Source: an uncultured Selenomonadales bacterium
GTDB taxonomy: Bacteria; Bacillota; Negativicutes; Selenomonadales; Selenomonadaceae
Direction of reading: 5' to 3'
DNA: 64,000 bases
NCBI GenBank assembly: GCA_947165145.1
Contig: CAMUZG010000003.1
Coordinates: 1 to 64,000, forward strand
Made by a program: the position numbers and the translations under genes. Numbering within the stretch: the stretch's first letter is position 1; each line of letters starts with the position of its first letter. Positions 43,787 to 51,526 of this stretch are shown in pieces. The notes beneath the pieces were generated by a model, which was given only the letters and a program-made list of their open reading frames with translations, ran no database searches and had not been told where the DNA came from.

Positions 43787-44615
43787 TTTTTTCCTCCGAA
43801 TCAGTGTTATCGTCGTCAGGAAGGTCTTCGGGCTCGTCGAAATCCTCGGCGGTCGGCAAGTCAATCACGTCGCTGAAGGGAACAACTTTTTCCTCGCCGT
43901 GCTCGTTGTCGATGTAGCGGAAGCCGTCCTCGGTGATGACCGCTTGATCAGCTTGCAGAGCCGTCGCTAAAGCCGCGCTTTGTTGGTCGATTGAAATGAC
44001 GCCGAAATTGCTGAGTAACTTTTTAAGCACGGTTTTTTTCGCCATGGCGTCGAAATTCGTTGACCAAACGGAAGATTTCCTGCCGGAACGAACGTCATAA
44101 GCGTAGCTCTGCGAATATTTTTCGGCATGCGTGTAAAGTTCGTCGACCGTCATGAACAGCGATTTCTTGAAGCCGTTAAGCAATTCCATGTACGCGACGT
44201 AGCCGACGATTTCCTCGGAAATTTTTTCGCCGCGAATGATTTCGCCCGTCACGAAGTCGATTTCAGCGATTTGACCTTCACGAACAGCTCCCGAATTCAG
44301 CGTGCGATATTGACCGCTGCGCATTGCCAGTTGAATAAAACCTTTTGCGCCGAGTTGGAAGCTCGCTTGACCTTTGTAGGGCACGATGTACGCGAAGCCC
44401 AGGCTCGGATTGATTGGCAGTTTGAGCGCGGCAGCGATACCTGCGGCGGACAGTATCGAGTTCGCGGAACATTCTTTGAGCTTGGAATTGCTCCTGCAGA
44501 TTGTCAAAATCGACGAGATAAATGACGGCGCGGATTTGTCCAGCAACTCTTCAAAGCGGCGTTTAATTTGCGGCGAACTCAGCAGTTGTTGAATGGACGG
44601 GGTCTCTTTATTCAT
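43779..44615 (-). CDS. RecT-family single-strand annealing recombinase
   Basis: This 278-residue protein matches RecT: SILTICRSNSKLKECSANSI, ALKLPINPSLGFAYIVPYKG, ASFQLGAKGFIQLAMRSGQY and KKTVLKKLLSNFG, with an acidic C-terminal tail. RecT anneals DNA strands in phage recombination, usually with a RecE or YqaJ nuclease. Neither the nuclease nor other phage genes are near. Its stop lies inside argB, so this phage-type gene heads the arginine operon. Confidence 0.92.
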   Translation of the reverse strand: MNKETPSIQQLLSSPQIKRRFEELLDKSAPSFISSILTICRSNSKLKECSANSILSAAGIAAALKLPINPSLGFAYIVPYKGQASFQLGAKGFIQLAMRSGQYRTLNSGAVREGQIAEIDFVTGEIIRGEKISEEIVGYVAYMELLNGFKKSLFMTVDELYTHAEKYSQSYAYDVRSGRKSSVWSTNFDAMAKKTVLKKLLSNFGVISIDQQSAALATALQADQAVITEDGFRYIDNEHGEEKVVPFSDVIDLPTAEDFDEPEDLPDDDNTDSEEKND

Positions 44616-44653
44616 GGTTAATTCTCCTTTCTACAGCGGGTTCTTTTCCGGCA

Positions 44654-44705
44654 ATGATAGCAAAAAAATTTCAACGTTGCAAATTTCGACGCGGCGGCAC
44701 ATAAT
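44654..44705. promoter_or_regulatory. Divergent promoters sharing one palindromic -35 box
   Basis: TTGCAA (44677-44682) is its own reverse complement. On the minus strand it lies 17 bases from TATCAT (44659-44654) and would drive recT-arg. On the plus strand it lies 17 bases from CATAAT (44700-44705) and would drive the ABC ATPase. Confidence 0.6.
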
Positions 44706-44724
44706 GATTTAAAGGTGATTCGAC

Positions 44725-45519
44725 ATGAACTTATCGGCGGAAAAAATCAGCGTGACACTCGGCGGCAAAGAAATTCTTCGCGACGTGACTTGCAATTTTC
44801 TTTCGGGCAAACGAACAGCAATTATCGGACCGAACGGCGCAGGCAAGTCATCACTGCTCAAGGTGTTGTGTCTCCTAAACGAAAATTTTTCGGGACGCGT
44901 CACGCTTGACGGCAAAGACATTCGCACGCTCGGCAGAAAAAATTTGTCGCGAGTAATGGCAATCCTTCCGCAAGAACGCGACGCTCCGCAAGACACGACG
45001 GTTCGGCAACTGGTATCGTTCGGGCGTTTCCCACACAGAAAATTTTTCGGCGGCTCAACGTCCGAAGACGAGGCGGCAATTTCAAACGCGTTGGAAGTCA
45101 CAAAGCTCACCGACTTTGAAAATCGGCAAGTGGTAAGTTTATCGGGCGGCGAACGTCAACGCACGTGGTTGGCAATGACGCTGGCTCAACGTCCGAAAAT
45201 TTTGCTACTCGACGAGCCAACAACTTATCTTGACATCGCGCACCAACTCGAAGTCATGGACATCATCGCCGACGTCAACCGCCAATTCCGCACGACAATC
45301 ATCATGGTTTTGCACGACATCAATCACGCGCGGCTTTACAGCGACGAAGTTTTAATCGTCAAAGGCAAACAGATTTTTGCGGCGGGCGACCCGAAAAAAA
45401 TTTTGACTGCGCGGACACTCGGCGAAGTTTTCAACGTCACGGCAGACACCTTCACGAACGCGGCGGGCGACGAAATTATTTTCCCGCTCAAAAAAATTCG
45501 TGACGCCACCGAAGATTGA
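44725..45519 (+). CDS. ABC transporter ATPase, FecE/BtuD type
   Basis: A 264-residue importer ATPase with Walker A GPNGAGKSS, the Q-loop region AILPQERDAP, FGRFPHRKFF typical of siderophore, heme or B12 uptake ATPases, signature LSGGERQRTWLAM and Walker B LLLDEPTTYLDIAHQ. No permease or binding protein gene is adjacent, so its partner is elsewhere. AAAGGTG precedes the ATG. Confidence 0.9.
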   Translation: MNLSAEKISVTLGGKEILRDVTCNFLSGKRTAIIGPNGAGKSSLLKVLCLLNENFSGRVTLDGKDIRTLGRKNLSRVMAILPQERDAPQDTTVRQLVSFGRFPHRKFFGGSTSEDEAAISNALEVTKLTDFENRQVVSLSGGERQRTWLAMTLAQRPKILLLDEPTTYLDIAHQLEVMDIIADVNRQFRTTIIMVLHDINHARLYSDEVLIVKGKQIFAAGDPKKILTARTLGEVFNVTADTFTNAAGDEIIFPLKKIRDATED

Positions 45520-45525
45520 TACCGC

Positions 45526-45554
45526 TTGACGAATGCCGCCGTTGGTCTTAGAAT
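45526..45554 (+). promoter_or_regulatory. Promoter for nitroreductase-UPF0102 genes
   Basis: TTGACG (45526-45531) and TAGAAT (45549-45554) have a 17-base spacer and directly precede the AAAGGAG of the nitroreductase gene. Confidence 0.68.
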
Positions 45555-45592
45555 TTTTTAAAATCTTAACACTTCCGAAAGGAGAAATCATT

Positions 45593-46105
45593 ATGAGTTT
45601 CTTGGAATTGGCAAAGGCGCGTTATTCGTGCAGAAAGTTGACCGACAAAGCAATCGAGCCGGAAAAAATCGAACGAATTCTTCAGGCGACGATAGCAGCT
45701 CCCACGGCGAAAAATCTTCAGCCGTACACAATCTGGGCAATCAAATCGCCCGAAGCTCTCGACAAACTCAAACAAGCGACACCTTACACGTTCGGAGCAA
45801 CGTTCGCATTTGTCATCGGCGCAAAGTTGGACAGCGCATTTGAACGCCCGTTCGACAAAAAAAATTTCGCGGAAATTGACGCGGCGATTGTCGCAACGCA
45901 CATAATGTTGGCTGTGCAGGATGAAGGACTCGGCACGACGTGGGTCGGCTACTTCGACGCGCCCAAAATGCAGGAACTTTTCCCGCAAATGCAAGGTTAC
46001 GAGCTCATCGCAATTTTCCCGATAGGCTATCCCGCCGAAACCGCCAAACCTACAGCACGCCACGAAGATCGCCGTTCGATTGCGGAAGTCGTCGTCGACT
46101 TATGA
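45593..46105 (+). CDS. Nitroreductase-family FMN protein
   Basis: The 170-residue protein has the nitroreductase pattern: ELAKARYSCRKLTDKAIEPE at the start, IAAPTAKNLQPY for FMN contact, AIVATHIMLAVQDEGLGTTWVG and a C-terminal IGYPAE. It is likely an NAD(P)H-dependent flavin oxidoreductase of unknown substrate. AAAGGAG supports the ATG. Its stop overlaps the UPF0102 gene (ATGA). Confidence 0.92.
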   Translation: MSFLELAKARYSCRKLTDKAIEPEKIERILQATIAAPTAKNLQPYTIWAIKSPEALDKLKQATPYTFGATFAFVIGAKLDSAFERPFDKKNFAEIDAAIVATHIMLAVQDEGLGTTWVGYFDAPKMQELFPQMQGYELIAIFPIGYPAETAKPTARHEDRRSIAEVVVDL

Positions 46106-46473
46106 AAACCAACGTTGCGGGCAAACTCGGTGAAGACTGCGCGGCGAAATTTCTTGAGTCGAAGGGCTACACGATAATCACGCGGAATTTTCGGATTCGG
46201 TCGGCAGAAATTGACATCATCGCGCAAATCGACGACGTGATTGTCTTCGTGGAAGTCAAAGCGCGTTCAAGCACTCGTCACGGTCTGCCAGTCGAGGCTG
46301 TCAATCTTCGCAAGCAACGCAAGATAATCGAGGCGGCAAGCGTTTTCCTGCAGGACGACAATTTTTGTGATTGTGCGTGTCGCTTTGACGTCGTGGAAAT
46401 TTATCTGAGCGGCGAGCGCGTCGAGGAAGTCAATCACATCGAAAACGCTTTTGAAGTCATGCAGGAGGATTGA
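46102..46473 (+). CDS. UPF0102 (YraN) nuclease-like protein
   Basis: This 123-residue protein is a YraN family member with the RecB-like core: GKLGEDCAAKFLESKGYTII, AEIDIIAQIDDVIVFVEVKAR and RKQRKIIEAASVFL. It has the E...D...ExK nuclease residues, though its role is unknown. It overlaps the nitroreductase gene by four bases. comM follows after about 530 bases. Confidence 0.93.
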   Translation: MKTNVAGKLGEDCAAKFLESKGYTIITRNFRIRSAEIDIIAQIDDVIVFVEVKARSSTRHGLPVEAVNLRKQRKIIEAASVFLQDDNFCDCACRFDVVEIYLSGERVEEVNHIENAFEVMQED

Positions 46474-46474
46474 A

Positions 46475-46717
46475 ATGACAGCTCTCAGACAAGAAGCAAT
46501 TTCTATCGTCGAATCTTTGCCGGAAGAAGAAATTTCGGTGCTGATGAACTTTTTGCGCCAGATGAAAGACCTTTCGGCAAAAAACAAACGCTTGGCAATG
46601 AAGAAAGCCGCGTTCGACGAATTGGAATCATTGCGCCGAAAAATTCCCGATTTGGATTACGAAAAGGAACTCGCCGCTTACAGAGCAGAAAGGTTCGGCA
46701 ATGCGCATTCTGATTGA
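46475..46717 (+). CDS. Small antitoxin-like protein
   Basis: An 80-residue, charged helical protein (MTALRQEAISIVESLPEEEI...) with GGAGG upstream. The LPEEEISVLMNFLRQM stretch resembles antitoxin-type proteins that precede PIN toxins. Directly overlapping its end is a remnant that begins like a PIN-domain toxin, which supports an antitoxin role. The exact family is not clear to me. Confidence 0.65.
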   Translation: MTALRQEAISIVESLPEEEISVLMNFLRQMKDLSAKNKRLAMKKAAFDELESLRRKIPDLDYEKELAAYRAERFGNAHSD

Positions 46718-46751
46718 CACAAACGTTTCTTTCGAAGAATTGAAAAATTAA
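46701..46751 (+). pseudogene. Remnant of a PIN-domain (VapC-like) toxin
   Basis: The 16-codon frame reads MRILIDTNVSFEELKN. MRILIDTNV is the usual first strand of PIN toxins, with the first catalytic Asp; the rest of the roughly 130-residue domain is missing and the last residues look like a toxin C-terminus. It overlaps the antitoxin-like gene by 17 bases, as real pairs do. A palindromic repeat starts 16 bases after the stop, so deletion at the repeat is plausible. Confidence 0.6.
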
Positions 46752-46766
46752 TTTACAGCGTTAAGC

Positions 46767-46936
46767 TTGAGGCCGTCATGGATGACGGCCGCCGGCAACA
46801 CGTCCACGGAAAGGACGTTTTGCCGGAACCACGAGCTACGGGTAGCTTCAACTTTGGAAAAGTTTGTACTGAACGCCCCCGCGAGGTGCCTTTTCTTTTT
46901 GCTACTTTTTCTTTGGGCAACGCAAAGAAAAAGTAG
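46767..46936 (+). repeat. Palindromic two-copy element, copy 1, with a 52-codon frame
   Basis: Three hairpins are visible: GGCCGTC/GACGGCC (46771-46790), CCGGCAA..GTCC/GGAC..TTGCCGG (46792-46826) and CTACTTTTTCTTTG/CAAAGAAAAAGTAG (46902-46936). The first 119 bases recur at 63882-64000, almost identical except a variable segment of about 23 bases. A frame from ATG 46778 to TAG 46936 is open in both copies, and some differences are silent. It could be a mobile structured element or a small gene; no ribosome binding site is evident. Confidence 0.75.
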
Positions 46937-47001
46937 ATCAACAAATTTAAATCTACTTCAGAGCTTTGATGAATCATAACTACGATCAGGAGGTGTGAAT
47001 T

Positions 47002-48534
47002 TTGTACGCTAGAACTTTTGGTGCGGCAACTCTCGGCGTGGACGGACTGATAATTTCCGTTGAAGTCGACAGCGCGAACGGTATGCCTGCCTTTGACATC
47101 GTTGGTTTGCCGTCGACTGCTGTACGTGAATCAAAGGAACGCGTCCGCACTGCCATAAAAAATTCGGGCTTGCGTTCTCGCGCCGAAAAAATTACCGTCA
47201 ATCTCGCGCCCGCCAATGTTCGCAAAGAAAGTGCCGGTCTCGATTTGCCTATTGCGATTGGACTGTTAGCCGCGCAGGGTCGATTGCGTCCGTCAGTGTG
47301 CGAAGAATTCCTGTTCATCTCCGAATTGTCGCTGGAAGGAAATTTGCGTAGCGTCGCGGGCGTGTTGCCGATAGCGATAACCGCACGAGCCGAAGGTTTC
47401 AAAAAAATAATCGTCGCGCAAGAAAACATCAACGAGGCTTTGCTGGTCGAAGGTCTTGAAGTCTACGCGCCGAAAAATTTGATTGATTTAGTCGACTTCC
47501 TGGACGGAGAGATTGAACTGAGCCCCGCAACACCGCAACCGATTCATGAGCCCGAAGGTTTCGTGGAACTCGTCGACGACTTCGCGGACGTGCAAGGACA
47601 ATTCATGGCGAAACGTGCGCTTGAAATTGCGGCGGCGGGCGGTCACAACGTGCTGATGGTCGGCGTCCCCGGTTCCGGCAAAACAATGCTCGCAAAACGT
47701 ATGAGTTCAATCCTTCCCGAAATGACGCGCGAAGAAGCTTTGGAAGTCACAAAAATCTACAGCATTGCCGGCAAATTGCCGAAAGGTAGCGGGCTCGTGA
47801 CGAAACGACCGTTTCAACATCCGAATCACGATGCGTCAACTGCGGCGATAATCGGCGGCGGCACCAATCCCACGCCCGGTCAAGTCACGCTTGCTCACAA
47901 CGGCGTTCTCTTTTTAGACGAGCTGCCCGAATTCAACAAAAATACTCTGGAAGCTCTGCGCGAACCGATTGAAGAACGTCAGATAACAATCAGTCGCGTG
48001 AGCAACACGTTGACATTCCCGTCGAGCATAATTCTGATTTGCGCGATGAATCCGTGTCCTTGCGGCTGGAACGGCGATAACGACCACCTTTGCCGCTGCT
48101 CGACCGTCGACATCAAACGATACACGCGGAAATTGTCAGGACCGTTGCTTGACCGCATTGACATTCAAATTCGCGTGCCCCGCGTCAAATACGATGAATT
48201 GAGCTCACGGCGTCGCAATGAGTCATCAAGCTCGATTCGCAAAAGAGTTTCTGCGGCAAGAGAAATTCAAACGCAACGCCTAAGCAAGTACCGACTCTTC
48301 TGCAACGCTCAAATGCCGCACGCGCTGATTCAAGAAATTTGCATTCTCGAACCCGCCGCCGAAGAATTACTTAAAGAAGTTTTCGATGCTAAAAAACTTT
48401 CCACGCGCTCCTACGACAGAATCATCAAAGTCGGGCGAACGATTGCTGATTTGGACGGCGGAACCGATACGATTTTATCTCGACACGTCGCCGAGGCAAT
48501 CAAATTGCGCAGTGACTTCGACATCGACAGTTAG
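47002..48534 (+). CDS. comM: YifB/ComM-family Mg-chelatase-like AAA ATPase
   Basis: The 510-residue protein has a Lon-protease-like N-terminal domain (FDIVGLPSTAVRESKERVR), a Mg-chelatase AAA domain with Walker A GVPGSGKTM and Walker B LFLDELPEF, a zinc-like motif CPCGW...CRC, and the C-terminal domain. ComM acts as a branch-migration helicase during integration of foreign DNA in natural transformation. TTG start with AGGAGGTG upstream. Confidence 0.95.
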   Translation: MYARTFGAATLGVDGLIISVEVDSANGMPAFDIVGLPSTAVRESKERVRTAIKNSGLRSRAEKITVNLAPANVRKESAGLDLPIAIGLLAAQGRLRPSVCEEFLFISELSLEGNLRSVAGVLPIAITARAEGFKKIIVAQENINEALLVEGLEVYAPKNLIDLVDFLDGEIELSPATPQPIHEPEGFVELVDDFADVQGQFMAKRALEIAAAGGHNVLMVGVPGSGKTMLAKRMSSILPEMTREEALEVTKIYSIAGKLPKGSGLVTKRPFQHPNHDASTAAIIGGGTNPTPGQVTLAHNGVLFLDELPEFNKNTLEALREPIEERQITISRVSNTLTFPSSIILICAMNPCPCGWNGDNDHLCRCSTVDIKRYTRKLSGPLLDRIDIQIRVPRVKYDELSSRRRNESSSSIRKRVSAAREIQTQRLSKYRLFCNAQMPHALIQEICILEPAAEELLKEVFDAKKLSTRSYDRIIKVGRTIADLDGGTDTILSRHVAEAIKLRSDFDIDS

Positions 48535-48613
48535 GAGTTGTCAGTAAACTAAAATCATCACATGACGCGGAAAAAGAACCGTCACTGCCAATGGTCGTCA
48601 ACAGTTTCTGAAA

Positions 48614-48761
48614 GAAAAACCCCGCCACTCAACCGAGTAGCGGGGGAAATTTTTTCTTGGGGAGGGATTTGACCGTTAAAAGTCATGACCGGGGGCTTGA
48701 AGTTTCAAAACGTCGCCGCTGACTGTTGAGCCTGCCGCGAAAACTTTCAAGCCTTAAAACG
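48614..48761 (-). ncRNA. Candidate trans-acting sRNA with C-rich anti-SD segment
   Basis: On the minus strand a promoter (48796-48768) faces a GC-rich terminator with no ORF between. The predicted RNA of about 148 bases has a 5' hairpin (GGCTTGAAAGTTT with GAAACTTCAAGCC, 48753-48694), a single-stranded part with TCCCTCCCC (48667-48659) complementary to a Shine-Dalgarno sequence, and the terminator CCCCGC..GCGGGG with TTTTTC. It does not match SRP RNA, tmRNA or RNase P motifs I know. This explains most of the 394-base gap between comM and the next gene. Confidence 0.55.
48620..48656. terminator. Bidirectional terminator after comM and for the sRNA
   Basis: CCCCGC.ACTC (48620-48630) pairs with GAGT.GCGGGG (48635-48645) around a short loop. 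Plus-strand Ts at 48650-48655 serve comM; minus-strand Ts at 48619-48615 serve the sRNA. Confidence 0.82.
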
Positions 48762-48767
48762 TGGCGC

Positions 48768-48796
48768 AGTATATCACGGGCGATTCGATTTGTTAA
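48768..48796 (-). promoter_or_regulatory. Promoter of the candidate sRNA
   Basis: Minus-strand TTAACA (48796-48791) and TATACT (48773-48768) have a 17-base spacer. No minus-strand gene starts nearby, so an RNA product is the simplest reading. Confidence 0.62.
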
Positions 48797-48875
48797 TACG
48801 CAATCGTTATTGTTTGGTGTCGCGTTTGTTATCGTTTGACAAGAGTTTGATTTCGTTTCATCGTTCCTGCTGTTA

Positions 48876-48903
48876 TTGACACGCGGCGGGCGTTTGTTAT
48901 ATT
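48876..48903 (+). promoter_or_regulatory. Promoter for the short ABC-F gene operon
   Basis: TTGACA (48876-48881) and TATATT (48898-48903) have a 16-base spacer. Transcription would start near 48910, which rules out the GTG at 48908 as the start codon. Confidence 0.7.
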
Positions 48904-48928
48904 CTTCGTGCAAAGGGAGTGGAGAATT

Positions 48929-50008
48929 TTGATACACATAAAAAATTTGGGGCTCATGTTCGGCAAACGCGAAATTTTTTGCGGCTTCGATTTGAACGTT
49001 GCGCACGGCGAAAAAGTCGGCATTATCGGCGGCGAAGGTTCCGGCAAATCGACTCTGCTTGACATCATGGCGGGACGAATCGCCTCGAAAATCGGTGACG
49101 TGAAAATTTCTGGCGAAGTGCTCACCGTCAATGGCAGTGTTTACGCTGATTTCTCGGAATTGCGTATGGCGGAAATGTCTGCGATTGACAAACTCAAACG
49201 GGCTCTGCGCGGACTCAACGACGACGAAATAATTTTGCTACTCGACGAGCCGACAAAAAATCTCGACACGGACGGCGTCGACTGGCTGATACAATTCCTG
49301 AACGAGCACGAAAATTTGACAAGCGTCGTCGTCAGCAGCGACAGATATTTTTTGCGGCGGACGTGTTCGCGATTAATCACGCTCGGCGACGAACAGGTTG
49401 CTCCGATTGAGATTAATTGCGCTGAACTTTTGCCGCCAACACCTTCGGGCGCAGTGCCTATCGTCGTGGAAGTTGAAAACCTGCTCAAAAATCACGACGG
49501 CGAGCCGATTTTCAAGGACGTGAGCTTTACAATTCGACAGGGGCAGAAAGTCGCATTCATCGGCAAAAACGAACGCGGTAAATCAAAATTGCTCAAAGCT
49601 TTGGCAATGGCGTTTCAGAACGGCGACGAGAGCGGCGGTTGTCTGCACGGGCAAATAAAATTTGCGGACGGCGTGAAAGTTTTTTCCATGCCGAGAGTTT
49701 ACACTCACGCGGCGGCCAAAATCGAATTCGACAAGCTTGCACTCGGCACGGCGAATTTTTTGTTGCTCGACAACCCGACAGCTTGCCTTGACCTGCCGAC
49801 GATTGAGGCGTTGGAGAAAAGTTTAATCGAATTCCCTGGTACGATAATTTTCGTCGACGAAGACCGCGCGTTCACTCAAGCAATCGCGAATCGAATCATG
49901 GACATAACCACACAAGGCACGGTTGACAGAATTGCGACTTACGACGATTTTTTGGCGAACGAGACGGTTAAGTTGCAAATTAAAGAGAAATACAAAGACT
50001 GGGAGTGA
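48929..50008 (+). CDS. Short degenerate ABC-F-like protein
   Basis: This 359-residue protein has two ABC halves, but ABC-F proteins usually exceed 500 residues. Half 1 has Walker A GGEGSGKST and Walker B LLLDEPTKNLD; half 2 has GKNERGKSK and LLLDNPTACLD, where the catalytic Glu is Asn. The LSGGQ signature reads MSAIDK in half 1 and is unrecognisable in half 2. The switch His is Ser (SSDRYF) and Glu (DEDRAF). ATP hydrolysis is probably lost or altered. Start TTG at 48929 after GGGAGTGGAG. It overlaps the leader of aroH. Confidence 0.8.
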   Translation: MIHIKNLGLMFGKREIFCGFDLNVAHGEKVGIIGGEGSGKSTLLDIMAGRIASKIGDVKISGEVLTVNGSVYADFSELRMAEMSAIDKLKRALRGLNDDEIILLLDEPTKNLDTDGVDWLIQFLNEHENLTSVVVSSDRYFLRRTCSRLITLGDEQVAPIEINCAELLPPTPSGAVPIVVEVENLLKNHDGEPIFKDVSFTIRQGQKVAFIGKNERGKSKLLKALAMAFQNGDESGGCLHGQIKFADGVKVFSMPRVYTHAAAKIEFDKLALGTANFLLLDNPTACLDLPTIEALEKSLIEFPGTIIFVDEDRAFTQAIANRIMDITTQGTVDRIATYDDFLANETVKLQIKEKYKDWE

Positions 50009-50013
50009 TTTTG

Positions 50014-50376
50014 ATGACAATGCGCGGGATTCGCGGTGCGATTACGGTCGACGAAAATTCACGCGAACAAATCCGACAAGCGGCTCAACTGCTCGTCACG
50101 GAAATTTTGTCGCTGAACAAATTGCACGCTGACGACTTGGGCGCGATAATCTTTTCGACGACGGAAGACTTGACAACGGCTTTCCCAACTTCGGCGGTTC
50201 GCGAACTGCCCGAATTGCGATTGGTGCCGCTGTTCGACACGCGTGAGCCCGCGATTGAAAATTCGTTGCCGCTGTGTATTCGTGTGCTGATTTTGGCGGA
50301 AGTCGACAAGCCGCAAAATGAAATTTGTCACGTCTATCTCGGCGGCGCAAAAAATCTCCGCCCCGATTTAAATTAA
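50014..50376 (+). CDS. aroH: Chorismate mutase, AroH type
   Basis: The 120-residue enzyme converts chorismate to prephenate for Phe/Tyr synthesis. It shows the AroH pattern MRGIRGAITVDENS, DDLGAIIFSTTEDLTTAFPTSAVRE, LFDTREPAI and the C-terminal HVYLGGAKNLRPDL. GGGAG eight bases before the ATG sets the start. Coupled closely to the short ABC-F gene. Confidence 0.95.
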   Translation: MTMRGIRGAITVDENSREQIRQAAQLLVTEILSLNKLHADDLGAIIFSTTEDLTTAFPTSAVRELPELRLVPLFDTREPAIENSLPLCIRVLILAEVDKPQNEICHVYLGGAKNLRPDLN

Positions 50377-50401
50377 GCGTAAAATTTTTGGAGGGTTCAA
50401 C

Positions 50402-51526
50402 ATGGCTTATCTCGGCGAAGAAATCAAAAAACTCGGCTTCGGGCTGATGAGACTGCCGCGACTCGACGACGAGACCATTGACCTTGAGCAAGTCAAACAA
50501 ATGGTCGACATGTTCCTGGCGAAAGGCTTCACGTATTTTGACACGGCGTGGGCTTATCCTGGCAGTGAAGACGCAATCCGTCAAGCTTTGGTCGAACGTT
50601 ATCCGCGCGAAAAATTTCAACTTGCAACGAAAAATGCCGCGTGGATTAAGTGCAAGACTCGTGAGGACGCAATCGCCCAATTTGATACGTCACTCAAGCA
50701 AACCGGCGCGGGTTACTTCGATTTTTATCTACTGCACAATCTCGGCGAAATGCGCACGGAATTTTTTGAGCGATTCAAGATGTGGGATTTCGTCTTCGAC
50801 AAAAAGCGCGAAGGTTTGATTAAGCATGTCGGCTTTTCATTCCACTCGACGCCCGAAGAACTTGACGCGATTTTGACGGCGCATCCCGAAGCGGAATTCG
50901 TTCAGCTACAAATCAACTACGCTGACTGGGAAAATCCCGCAATTCAATCGCGCGGCTGTTACGAAGTCGCTCGCAAGCACGGCAAGCCGATTGTCATCAT
51001 GGAGCCGATTAAAGGCGGAATGTTGGCAAATCCGCCCGATGATGTCGCGCAGGTTTTCAAGTCCGCAAATCCCGATGTGTCGTTGGCTTCGTGGGCAATT
51101 CGATTCGCCGCAAGTCTCGACGGAGTCATCACGGTTTTGTCGGGCATGAGCACGCTTGATCAGATGAAAGACAACGTCGCTTACATGGAAAATTTCACGC
51201 GGCTTGATGATTCGGAACGTGCGACAGTCGACGACGCTCGCAAAGTTTTGGCGAACATTCCGATTATCCCCTGCACAACCTGCAATTACTGCGCGAAAGT
51301 TTGCCCGCAGAATATCGGTATCAGCGGCTCGTTCACGGCGTTTAATGTTCTGACATTGTATCGCAACAAGACAATCGCGGCTCATCAATATCGTTGGCTT
51401 GTCGAAATGCACGACAAAAACAACGCGGGCGATTGTATCAAGTGCGGCAAGTGCGAAAAAGTTTGTCCGCAACACATTCCGATTCGCGCCGAACTTGTCA
51501 AAGTCGCTCAAGCTTTCGGCAAATAA
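50402..51526 (+). CDS. Aldo/keto reductase with C-terminal 4Fe-4S domain
   Basis: The 374-residue protein has an aldo/keto reductase barrel (KLGFGLMRLPR, YFDTAWAYPGSE, DFYLLHNLGEM, IKHVGFSFHSTPEEL) and a C-terminal ferredoxin-like part with two Cys clusters: CTTCNYCAKVCPQNI and CIKCGKCEKVCPQHI. It likely uses NAD(P)H or ferredoxin in a redox reaction of unknown substrate. TTGGAGG precedes the ATG. It ends convergent with mnmE. Confidence 0.94.
   Translation: MAYLGEEIKKLGFGLMRLPRLDDETIDLEQVKQMVDMFLAKGFTYFDTAWAYPGSEDAIRQALVERYPREKFQLATKNAAWIKCKTREDAIAQFDTSLKQTGAGYFDFYLLHNLGEMRTEFFERFKMWDFVFDKKREGLIKHVGFSFHSTPEELDAILTAHPEAEFVQLQINYADWENPAIQSRGCYEVARKHGKPIVIMEPIKGGMLANPPDDVAQVFKSANPDVSLASWAIRFAASLDGVITVLSGMSTLDQMKDNVAYMENFTRLDDSERATVDDARKVLANIPIIPCTTCNYCAKVCPQNIGISGSFTAFNVLTLYRNKTIAAHQYRWLVEMHDKNNAGDCIKCGKCEKVCPQHIPIRAELVKVAQAFGK

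Noticed and set aside
43779-44615. A prophage around recT
   Set aside because: No integrase, portal, capsid or nuclease gene flanks it; the neighbours are arginine and transport genes.
46767-46979. 70-codon frame in another phase of the palindromic repeat
   Set aside because: Its product is just a read of the hairpins; the 46778 frame has silent differences between copies and is the better coding candidate.
48614-48761. SRP RNA, tmRNA or 6S RNA at the sRNA site
   Set aside because: No SRP tetraloop sequence, no tRNA-like end and no long 6S-type bubble could be found by eye.
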